Shown: piece by piece, positions 11,441-23,800 of the stretch
How the letters are laid out: every line of letters starts with the position of its first letter
Numbering within the stretch: position 1 is the stretch's first letter
Origin: Endomychus coccineus
Lineage: Eukaryota; Arthropoda; Insecta; Coleoptera; Endomychidae
Direction of reading: 5' to 3'
Length of the DNA stretch: 64,000 bases
Assembly (NCBI GenBank): GCA_958510875.1
Contig: OY294068.1
Coordinates: 80,347,978-80,411,977 of the forward strand
Program-made: the position numbers and the translations under genes
Notes under the pieces: model-generated
What the model was told of the DNA's origin: nothing
Seen by the model: the letters and a program-made list of their open reading frames with translations, nothing else
Database searches by the model: none

Positions 11441-11821
11441 CTATAGACAAAATCCTGGGCCATTCGGAGGTTGAGCTTGAATTCCCCTATAATTCATTCG
11501 ACATGTGTGCTCCTCTAGTCGTTGAGCTGCATCAACTAATTGCTGATTCGTAACTATTGGATTTGTTTTATTGGTGATTGATGACCATAATTTTTCAGCT
11601 GCCGCACAAGCTCTGGGCCAAACTCGTGATATAACATTGTACTCGTTAACAGCTTCTCCCCACATGCAAGTTTCTCCACCTAGAACTAGATTTTTCTGCT
11701 CATCGTTTCCAGGAAAGTTGTAAGGATCACATTTGTAAAAGTTAATCCAATCTGCGTATTGTCCTAAGTGGTCTAGGTACCAACAAGAAGAGAGTATAAC
11801 ATATTTCCCTGCTTTCGTTGC
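11441..11821 (-). CDS. Hexosaminidase exon 7 (last)
   Basis: The acceptor tttgtag precedes 11821. The exon is 381 nt, exactly 127 codons with the TAG stop. It carries the Cys-Trp-Tyr-Leu-Asp pocket motif, the Gly-Gly-Glu-x-Cys-Met-Trp-Gly-Glu block, Arg-Val-Trp-Pro-Arg-Ala, and the final Cys pair (His-Thr-Cys ... Gly-Phe-Cys) expected at the GH20 C-terminus. Phase 0 entry matches exon 6. Confidence 0.95.
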   Translation of the reverse strand, partial: ATKAGKYVILSSCWYLDHLGQYADWINFYKCDPYNFPGNDEQKNLVLGGETCMWGEAVNEYNVISRVWPRACAAAEKLWSSITNKTNPIVTNQQLVDAAQRLEEHTCRMNYRGIQAQPPNGPGFCL

Positions 11822-14800
11822 CTACAAATAAAATCATCATTACTGAACTGAATGATTGTTTTTTACATTTGTGTGTGTGTGTGTGTGTGTATTCAAATGA
11901 ATCTCAGAATGAACATATATTATTCGTGATGTTCAGGACAAGTAACAACAATAAACCTGGTTTGGAGATGATGAAAGTACAAGAAAATGATACATATTTC
12001 TACACAATTCTAAAAAAGATCATTGAATTTATCTTCTTATGTACACATTCAATATTTATAACAAATGGATTAGTCTGATGATGACTAACTATTTGGTAGT
12101 TGAAAGGTCCTTAGTACTTTGTACTTTAACAGTATTTTTAGTGATTATTTCTTACTTATCAGTCCTATAGTGTAAAATTGTGAACTCTTTCATAGTTTAT
12201 TTAAAATACATGGTTGAGACAATTTATTGACTGCTCATGAACATTCTGTTTTGAGTTGCCACCAAATCAGCAATTGTTGACTACGTCTTTTAAATTTCGT
12301 TCACACTGCAAATTATCTGATGAACATACGTCCAGAAATCAATAACATTGATAAATCTGTTCAACCACTCAAATACTTACCCGGCTTAACATATCACTAA
12401 AATCAGTTCTCCAAACATGAACTACCGTATCATTTGAAATAACAGCTCCATTATCAAATACTTCTTCCCAAACGATACTTTTGAATTTCAATTTGTTCAC
12501 TATATTGATTAATTTCTGGATATAGTAATTTTCCAATTTTGCATAATCTCCGGTGATGTTGAGTTTTTTCATAAATCTGTTGATTTCTGGATTACTGGCC
12601 CTGTGAAAATATTATTTTAAATGTTATGGGAAGGTATAAGTTGAGAATATCAGAATGTGGAATGTTGAAATGGAATGTATCATGCTGCATTAAAAACCTA
12701 AATGAATCTAAAGATATTAAATTCTCTTCATGTCCCTCTATTAAGTCTAATTAAACCGTGTGTTTTAATAAGTGTATTCTGAGGTGTAACCCTAAATTGT
12801 GAACTTGCCCTCAACATCTCTGAACTTATACGTAAATGTTACTGTAATTCTTCAATGCAAAATACATCCTATGGATTTCGAGTTCTGACTGTTGAAGAGA
12901 TTCTTCTCTTCATACAAATTCTTAATTAACGCAACTGAAAAATAGGCCACAGTGGAGAAGAAATATTATTGCTTAGTTGATGGAAAGATTTAGTTTCGTT
13001 CCTATATATAAACCAAAAATGTTGTAGAGTTTCTCCGTATCTTCAGTTTCTATTTCTACTGCTGACATTCAGTTTGCTAGATGTTGACTGGGACTGACAA
13101 GGAATCAAGTGCCCAGCAGGTGATACTAAATCCACCGAGAGATCAATGCTGAAACCGCAGCATGATTCTAATTTAGATGGTTTTCCGAGTATGGACAAGT
13201 AAGTATCTAGTCGAGATTCACTTGCTTATAATGGCAGGTATAATCTTAATTTCGATACTTGCAGGTCTGTAGGTGACTAGCGAAAAGCAAATAACAGAAT
13301 TTTCCGTGGATTCAGTAGATGTACAATCATTTAGTAAAATGAATACAAATTTGATTAATTAAGCACCTGCGAATTTCTACATACTATTTCTTTATAATGT
13401 TCAAAATTGTGTGTTATGTAGAAAGCTGATGCAATAAGTCAATAATACCGGTACAGCAAAGTACTTTTTGAACATGAATCACAATCGATTTAGTGAATCC
13501 CGGATTTGTCATAATTGGAAACTTGCCTGAATGGTTTTTTAGCTTGTTCTTAAATCAATAAACGGGTTTTTTTTCAAATTCAGAAAACAAATTCGCATTT
13601 CTCGGATTACCACGATTACCGATTATGATAATTTGCTTCGCTATTTATCCAGTGAAATTCAACCGGATTGAGCTATCCATTTCAATATATATATACTTTT
13701 TTTACATTAAAACCTGGTCGGGGCATCCGGATTTAGATGTAATATATATTTAATACATGCGAAAGAACTTGGTCTCGAATTTCAGATTAGTCAAAAAGAC
13801 CGACTAGAGGCAACCTCGAGTTCCAACCTCCTCGCCTGAAAGCCCAGATAAATGCCGCGGACCAAGATCTTACGCTCAGGCGGCATGTTGACAAGCCGAT
13901 ACACGGTGTTTTCTATCGAAACATCGTATACCTAAGATCAGCTGAGCTTACATCCGAGACCGAGGAATTTACCGCAGCTTGTCAAGATGGCGTAATTAAC
14001 ACCTTGGTCTATCACCGCAACGTAATGGGTGTATATGTACCTGTAGTCAGCTGCAGGGCCTGTCATAAGACGCCTGAGACGCTTTTCCACCTGCTGTAGG
14101 CATGTCCGGCAAAAGCGGCCTCCGTATACACCCATCGCCATAATGCGGCCCTACGGGTGCTGTATTACCATCTAAGGGACTCGTACGGAATAGACCAAAA
14201 CCCGGTGCGGCTTTACATGCCAGGAGATGGTGGTTACGTCACTGTCTAGATCAATCAGTAACATTGCATAATTATAGCTTCAGAGAGCTGTTTCGCTCTC
14301 TCATTGAGCTCATCAGTAGAACAAGAAAGTGTTTAATGCTACTGAACATCCTTCTGTTGCACAGCGTTGCACTAAATTGACTGATAGATTTCTCGAACGA
14401 AAGTTACTGTTAGCCTACTTGAATGCGCTGGTTGGCGACACCAATATATTCATTCATTGTTGAATTTGGCAGATAACAACGATACGGTCTCTCTAGTCTA
14501 GAACGACCAGTAACACTACAAACTAGTAGTTATAGACATCTGTTTCGCTTTTTCAAGGAGCTCATCAGTGAAACGAGAAAGTTTGTTATGTTACTGAACG
14601 GTTCTTCTATAATAATAATATAGTTTATTGGTTATCAGAAAAGAACTAAAATAAAATACGTTATGGTATGTAATATATACCTAATAAACTACGATTACTC
14701 ACAAAAGTATAGATTTATACTTGTCTGTAGCAGTGAGGTGACAATACCTGTAATTGGATGATCTATTAAATAATACAATTTTATTAAAATAAATAATTGT

Positions 14801-17800
14801 TTTAGAAGGATCCTAGATATTTTTATATTCAATTATTTTATGATGTAAATCCCTATATGTACTTTAAATAAAATGTTTGTGTTTAATTTTAAATAGATGT
14901 TTATTTGGTTGTTCCTTGATGTGCGATGGTATCACATTGAAAATTCTAGGACCCAGATATACATGACTTCTTTGACCTATAGTTTTGTTTGAAACGGGAG
15001 TTTTTATATTCCTTTTCCTAGTACCATACTGATGCGCGAAATCCGTGACTCTACAATTTGAATGTTGCATAATAGCGATAGCGTATGCATATAGCTGACG
15101 ATTATCCAGTACCTTTGCAAGTTCAAACAGTTCCGTAGAAGGATGTGTATTGCTTTTATGAAATATTATTTTCAGGAATCTCTTTTGTAACACCTCTAAT
15201 TTTTTTGAGTGACAACTATTATAGCCTCCTCACCCTATAATCCCGTATGCCAACTGGGATTCTACAAGGGCACAGTATAATATTTTCATGCTGCGAATAT
15301 CTAGAAAATCTTTGAAATGTATGCAGGGTTTATCTTAATTTACGCACATCTGAATCCATATGTTTACCCCATCATAAATGACTATCTATGGTAATGCCTA
15401 AGTAATTAATAGTCTGCGCCTTAAATATTTCAACAACTGCTTTCGTTTCAATTTTTAATGAGTTGTATAGTGGCAAATTATTAGAATAACAACGGAAGGG
15501 TAAATATTGCGTTTTATTGTAATTCACAGTCAACAATTTGTAATCGAACCAATCTTTTATGAGTTTTAGGTCCATTTCAACCATGGCATTTAGATCTAGC
15601 CAGTTTTTCTCTTCATAAAATATCGCAGTATCGTCTGCAAAGCTGATTATGGAACCCGAAGATTGAAGAGTGAGTAAACCATTTATATATAGAGTAAATA
15701 ATAGCGGTCCTAGAATTGTCCCTTGTGAAACCCCGAATTCAACTATTTTAATGTTACTCAAAGAGTCATTCATTTTTACTTGTTGTGTTCTATTGCTTAA
15801 GTAACTCCTCATTAGTTTTAATGTTACTCCTCTGAATCCTTTATCTTCCAAGGAAGAGATTAGTTGACTGTAGCTTTTTCCATTATCCAACGATTCATAA
15901 ATTTTACACAACAGGGAGGCAATTGCATCGTTGGTAGATTTACCCGTTTGAAACACAAACTGTCTGACCGAAATAATATTAAACTTTTTTATGAAATCAG
16001 AAAATCGTACTTTAATTACTTTTTCGAATACTTTTGTAAAATTATTAATCAATGAGATTGGTCTGTAGCTGGGAATTTCTGCTCGTGTTCCATTTTTATA
16101 CAGAACTTAATTACGGCTATTTTCAACACGGATGGACACACACCTGTTTCAATTATTTTATTTATGATAAAAGTTAGAGGCGGTGCTATTATATCTTTGA
16201 TTTCTTCTAGTGTTTCCGATTTAATTTGTTCTAGACCTACTGCCTTTTTACTTTTAAGCTCACTGATGATTGTTTTTATTTCAAATTCGTTCGTTGGTCT
16301 AAGGAAAATGGAGTCTGGAATTATTTTTGATTTATGAGGGTATTTGATTGGTTGAATTATTTTGTTTGCTAAATTTTTGCCCAAATTGTCGTAGTAATGA
16401 TTGCTTGATTCACTTCTGTAATTCGAAAAATTATTTTTCGCAATCTCGTCTTTTGGGAGTTTTTTCATGTTGGCATATAATTTATCTCTGGTTTTTATTG
16501 AATTGATTATGCCATTAGTAATCCAAAAATTTTTGTGATGAGCCTTTTTATTTTTAATGAGTGTAGTACATTCATTTATTTCGTTTGTAATTATATTTAT
16601 GAATTGGTTTGTTGCAGAATCTATATCTGGTGCATAATATATTATTATAATTTTCACATGGTTTGAATTTTGGAGTTTGCGTAAGAATAATTATAGAAGG
16701 AGTAGGTACTAGATTGATATTAATGTTCTATATTTAATTACAACAGAGGTAGTACATTTTTCTAATGTTTTTGGGTTTAATCAAAGACTCTGTCAATGCT
16801 TCCTCAAATAAATGTACAACTAATATTTTTTTTGCTTCCATACCTGAATTCCCAATGTTTACTATGGCATACCTTGAACTATCGGTACCACTCGGAAATT
16901 CAAGTATAACGCAAGCGGTTATGGCCAATTTTATCGGTGATTTTTACGAAAGCATTTTTTGTCTAGAGATATTACTAGTAAAGTTTCACTCCTTATTCAT
17001 CACTAGTAATATTGCTTGAAGCAAAAAAAAACTTCAATAAAAATTACCTAGAAAAATTGCGTAACGAGTTTTTTTTTTGTTGAGAATATTTCACGAATAG
17101 GTAGGTACAGTCCAGGCTATGAACGGAAAAAAAAATTGTAGTAAATTTTTTTTGCATTAGCTTCAGGAGGTTTTCAGCTTTATTCATACACCTCTTGGGA
17201 ACCCAAACCCCTCCCATTGGGGGCGAAAATGGTCCGAAGTCTCCAAGTCTTGAATTGTATTTTCTACAAAAAAAGGTATTTTCGCATTTCGAGTGCACCT
17301 AGCAGGTTTTTTGGGTCGTTGAACATGAATCCGTAGCCAGATTTACTTGGAATTCATCGTAGGGGTGGTGAAATTGATAAAATTGGGCAATTTCGCATCC
17401 GTAATATGTTATTTTGAAATTTACGTGTTTTAGGCATTTCGAATGCACCAAGGAGATTTTTTGGGTCGCTGATCAGTAATCCATAGCCACATTTACTTGC
17501 AATCCATCGTAGGGGTGGTAAAATCGACGAAATTGGCCAATTTTGCACCCCTATATGTTATTTTGCAATTTACGTATTTTTGGCATTTCGAATGCACCAA
17601 GGAGGTTTTTTGGGTCGCTGAATACGATTCCGAAGCCAGATTTACTCCGAAGTAATTTTAAAATGCAAAAATAATAAAAATTTAGAAGCGTGTCAAATTA
17701 GCCATTTTTGTAAATTTCCCATTCCTACGATGATATTCGAGTAAATCTGGCTTCCGAATCGTATTCAGCGACCCAAAAAAACTCTTGGTGCATTCGAAAT

Positions 17801-20800
17801 GCCTCAAACATGTAAATTGCAAAATAACATATTAGGGGTGCAAAATTGGCCAATTTTGTCGATTTGACCACCCCTACAATGGATTGCAAGCAAATCTGGC
17901 TACGGATTCGTGTTCAGCGACCCAAAAAACCTGCTAGGTGCACTCGAAATGCCAAAATACTTGTTTTTGTAGAAAATACAATTCAAGATTTGGAGATTTC
18001 GGGTCATTTTCGCCCCCAATGGGTGAGGTTGGGGTGCCCAAGAGGTTTTAAGGTGTATGAATGATCCTGAAAACCTCCTGAAGCTAATGCAAAGAAAAAT
18101 GTTTGATTCGAACTCACATGTTTTTTTTTATTATAGGTAAAATCACGGTTCACAGCCTGGACTAGAATAACAGAAATCAGATTGTTTCCTTAATCGAACC
18201 TATGGCTGCTTGGTAACGGAGGGATACTTTCTCTAGGGAAATTATCAGTAATACTAATAATATAACAAGAGAGTGAGAATAAATTGAAAATAATTTGACA
18301 GATTTTTTGAAAACTTGTTGCCAGGCAATAATCACGAGAGGTCGCAGGGCTCGAGTGGCTATTTCCAAATGGCAACAAGTTTGAACAAAATCTGTCAAAT
18401 TATTTTCTAATTTATCTAACTCGCGAGTTATGTTTGACTAGATTATTTTTTGATTCACAAATTTTTACAATAAAAATATATCAAAACATTCTTAACCTTC
18501 ATTTTTGAGATGTCATTTATATAACGCGTTTGACACATTTAGGTGATTATTTTGACAACTATTTGACACTTGCTAAGCAAACAAAAGCTACAGTGATTAT
18601 TGCCGAGAATAATCACAAAAGACTTATTTCCACTATAATAATGACATAATTGGTTGAAATTCACCCTTGCGACAAATAAAGAAGCATTTCATTGGTTTTG
18701 AGAAACTTCAAAAAATAATCACTGCAATTCTCTAGCCACCTTATTGGATACAACTGCTATCAGTGAAATAATCGGTCACATCAATACATTGATTAATAAT
18801 AAGTGATGCAACTTTCTATGGCAACGAATCTATTGAAATTATAGTTTTCCAGCTTTTATTTTTGTCTATCGTATCACTTCTATTCCATAGTTCATTCTCT
18901 TTCTCTAATGTACTGTATTAAAAATTATAAAGAGAAAGCAATATATGCATTGACAGTGTTTCGATATTGAACGTTTATTAAAAAGATGATCATTAAATAG
19001 TTCCCCTCATAATATAAGGATAAACATCTACCAACGACATGTTTCCATTTACTCATATGAATATGACAAAATTTCTAGAACAACATATGTTTAATGTAAT
19101 GGATTGTTCTACAAATTACTTACCAGCAATCGAACTCGACTTCATCACCACCAAGATGTATGTACGAGTCAGGAAATACTTGCTTTATTTCTTTGAAAAA
19201 TTGTTCCAAAAATATGTATAGGTCATAATTCGTCGGATCCATAGGTCCATACTCGCCAGACGGTTTTGAATCCACGTAACAAGGTGTTAAGCGACTTTCA
19301 CCCCAAGATCTGGTATGTCCTAAAAATGATAGTCGACGTTCAATTTCATTCTAACTTGCTTCAATATAATAGGAAGTACTATTACGAGCAATTCACGTTG
19401 TGAGTTCTGAAGAAGTACTTGTGAATCTGACATTCTTGTAGAATGCAAGTCGATAGAATAAGAGAATGGCAGATTTCGAATTTTCTAAATCATTTTAAAT
19501 AACGTACCATCAGCTTTTGAATTCCCTATGGATTTTAGTATGACCTAGAAAATCAAAAGCAAAGACTCTAACAGTAATTCATTCAAGGATTTTCTCAGAT
19601 AATAAAATTGAAGTCTTTTTATGAAGCATTTTTATAGAAATTTAAAAAACTCCGTTTTTCCAAAGAAGTTTTAATAATAAAGTCAATAATCAAACAATTC
19701 CTTGTTAAAAATTAATCTCGTCAGCTGAACGAGTAGAGCTGTAGGGTCGACATTTGATATATCTCCTGAAGTATATGTTAGTAACAACAGAAAGTGCTAG
19801 AGAAGTGAAGATCAATTAACGCTATCTACCCGCGAGTAGATTTCCCAAATAAAAATCAACGCAATGTGAACCCTGACTAAATCTCTCATATTTCATAAAA
19901 GTCCCAATGGGCAATGTTAAGACCAATTATGCCAGAGCGCAACACAAACCAGTGCAAAAGTTAATAATTGAAAAATCACTTGATAGAAATTAATCCATGG
20001 AAGTAATACAATATCCATCAGTTACACCACTACAAAATAGTTCCGGGCAGATGTTTCGCCCTCTTCGGCTCATCAGCATAACGAGTAGAGTTGTAGTGCG
20101 CCCAATCGATATCTCTGCTGAGTTATATATTTTCAACAACAGAAAGTGCTATAGCAGTTAAGAAAAAGTAACGACATTCACCCGAAAATAGATTTCCTTA
20201 AGAAAAACCAACGATTTTCTGTCGTAAGTTTTTCTCAGACAGATTATTTATTCCTTGCCACTCTAGCATTTTCTGTTGTCAGTAATATGTAACTCAACAG
20301 AAGAAGAAAACGTAAATTCATTACATCCCGATATCCTTTTTTTTCACCATGGAGGTTGAATCGAAAGGTTCACTCCCGTTCCTAGATTTATAAGTTAGTC
20401 GACAGGCTGACGGTACTTTGGGACATTCTATGTATCGAAAACCCACTCACACCGACATCCCAATATTTATAGCGATGAAATTATTGATTACATGTATATA
20501 TCCAAAAATAAGAAGATATGGTTTTATTCGCTATTTGGGTAGGAGTATGCCGGTTTCATTCAATCATCAATTACACAGAATATGTCTCATCTACGATTTC
20601 ATTTTAATGATTGGATGAAGTCATCCTAATTACAGCGATTTCGAGAGCACATCAGCGAAACATTACCTAAACGGGTCTCAAAATTTCGAACATTGAAAGT
20701 CAACATTACTTTTCACCACCAAATTACCAAATTAAATATACCCAAACGACGATAATATAAGAATTAAACTATGTCTATCGGCAACTAGAGTACAATATTT

Positions 20801-23800
20801 ATTGATTCAGTAGAAAGGAGAATCCAGAAAAAGCAAACACCGTATTTTATTCTCCTCTATGTAGGAGGTCGAACTATCCAAGTATTCCAGGCCTGGACAA
20901 CTTTGAAATATTAAATTTGATGTATCAAAATTTGCAATAAAAAGTAGGGGTTCCATTTAAAGTTTCAAAGTTCCCGACTCCAAGGCTGGAAAATTTTTGA
21001 CAGAAACGGATGACAATCATGAGTCTTTTGTCGAGAACTTTTTTCTTCCGGTGCATATTTCGAGATATTCCAGGAAATAAGGACGTCGGGAAATAGGAAA
21101 TGGTAATAAATACAGTTTCGTTCGAACGGGGAAAAAGTTGCGTAACTAAAGGATCATTCATATGGAAGTATAGAGTTTCCAATATCATTTTTGATTCCGA
21201 AAAGAACGTTATCTTGATTTCCTACTTTGTTTTTTCATGTGTTACCGTCAAAGGTGGGAAAAATGAATACCACTCCTTCTAGCCACTATTTATAATCTTC
21301 CTTGTATCAATGTCAGATTTAATATCCGTTTTCGATCAACGATCATGATCTTTTATTAAATACGAATATGAATAAATAATTTTTTTTTTAACACAACTTT
21401 TTGAGGTATTTTTCATTCTACACTAATGAGTTATCACATGTGATGGTTCCATTACCTTTCAGATCTTTTTCAGTAATCATCCAGATTTGTTAAGAATTGT
21501 TTTAAATACGTGCCTGCATTAGAGAAAAATGTGTGAGATTCGGAAACTTAATTCTTGAGGAGAATCAAAAGTTGGAGTTGAAATTTTTCAATAAACTATC
21601 CTCAAGAGTAGACGTCGGGGACAGCTAATCTTGAAAATTTTGGCTTCCGGATGCATTTTACGTCTCAGTAGCACGATTCGATGCTGAATTTTCGCCAACC
21701 GTTGTAGGTAGCAGCATCAGGGCAGCCTTGAAGACTGTTTCTGTAGCAGTTATTTTTGTGGGAACATTTTACGCTACATAGTTTGCGACCTTTGTTTTGG
21801 AGGTTGACTCTTCTCTGGCGGATACATGAACCGTCATCAAATGATCATGTGCGAAGTGAAATTTTCAAGGAGGGGTTTCCAAATGTTGCGAAGATAATAT
21901 CTTAAATAATCTAAACCTTAACTCAGGATATTACTTTATTATTATTATTACTCAACATTTGGAAAACCATTATTGAAAATTCCACTTCGCACATGATTAG
22001 ACAACAACGAGATCAAGGTACCAGAGCTGCAACTACTGGAAGAAACGCAGTAAACTATGCATCCTAAAACTTGCATACAATAAAAACCGCTTCAGAAACC
22101 AGAAGAAAAGGTTTTTAACTTGTAACGAAGCTCAAAACTTAATTCATTATTTGGTTTTGATAAAGTAAGAAACGCAGTTACCACTCGTAAGATTCCGAAT
22201 AAGTGGCTGATATTAGCTTAATGCAAAATGCATGTAAACTTATATGATTCATTAAATATGCACTCCGTGTATAGTCTAATAGTTCTAATTCCAGTTCTCC
22301 CACCACACCTAATAGTTCCGAATAATCAAAATTTTTTCAATAAATGGAATGTACATACATAGTATGCTCTCATAGCTGTTGTAGAATATGCACGCATTCC
22401 GATCAAGTATGTCGGAAAAACCGACAGTGTTCGGAATAACGCGCCTCATGTAGAAAAGCTAGGAACAAGCAAAAACCGACGATTGAGAATCCTCACCTTG
22501 CAAAAGTGGATTTGATGGAGCAACATGAGCGCGAATTTTAGATATAGATAAGTAGCGTCGCTGTCAAGCATTGTTCGGGACATAGGAAAAAGGCCACGGC
22601 ACAAAATAAGGATTTGGTGGTACGAAGTTGAACATAACCTCAAAAAACATATAAAAGACAGTTGTAGGCTGATCTAGGAGCTGTCCTTGTGAGACTCCTC
22701 TTTTGTTAAGGTGCTACTGTATTTTGTATTTAAAACTGAACGAGTTAAATTAGGTTTGATCCTGTGCATTGTGAATTGAGCAAGTTAAATGATATGTTAT
22801 GATTTAATTTGATGTATTGCAATATATTTTGTTTCATGGTTTTTTGTGGTAATGTTCGCGTGATATCAGATATCCAGTAGTAATAATTGTTTGTTGCGTT
22901 GTACGTATTCCGTATATCCTATCGTGGCATCGCTGCGCACCGTTGATAAGTGGTCCGTGATTATTTTAGCAATTGTATTACTTTGAGTAAAAGTTTCCGG
23001 TAGTGCGAGAGTTTGACGGAGGCTTCTTATGCATATTTGTATACGCTGTGCCAGTTTCGGAAGTATAAGTATGTCGTAGGCGACAGACTACCCAAAGCTT
23101 GTGCACGCTGTACCAATTCCGGAAGTAATAAGCTGGGGTGGTTGTGTGCTTGAACATCGTAATAACCCTTTTGCCGAATGTGAAACCTCCGCTGTGGGTA
23201 GAGGGGTTATTGCAGATAGAGCAGTTGAGGCCTGAACACTGTGTCGATTCCGAAATTATATGCCCTGATTGTCCAATATATAAATGTGTGAATATAAGAT
23301 AATTCTAGACTGATATACAGTTACCGGGGAGCAACTAAGTCAAACTCATATACCTATTATCCTAAGGAGACGAAACATCTCATTCATAAAACTCCATTTG
23401 ACTTGTCGCAATGATATCATGAAGTATGACAAAGAAAACCAACGGACCTCTTTGTCGTCGAGTCATAATTACTCCTTATTGGCAACGCTGTAATTTTGAT
23501 TGAAAACTTGGTACCACTTGTAAGGCAACACCGCTTCGAAATAGCTACGAGAAATACGGAAGCTGTCAAATTGCGTAGTACAGAACAAAGTCCCCATTCA
23601 TAAAAGGTGCGCGGCGTTGTCGCCTTCTGAAAAAATGATGCAATGGAATGGAATAGTTCTATATTTATAAATTTAAATATTCTATAATTCGATTGTATAT
23701 TCCAGGTTAGCACAAATTATGAAATATATTTCAGAGAAAACGACATTTCAACAGTATTGCTTCTAATATAAATAATATATAATGCTATGGACGTTTTTAT

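Noticed and set aside
11818..12078. 86-codon plus-strand frame across the TG repeat
   Set aside because: It runs through an intron and a microsatellite; no conservation signal.
13938..14141. 67-codon minus-strand frame
   Set aside because: Antisense shadow of the CCHC-bearing plus-strand frame.
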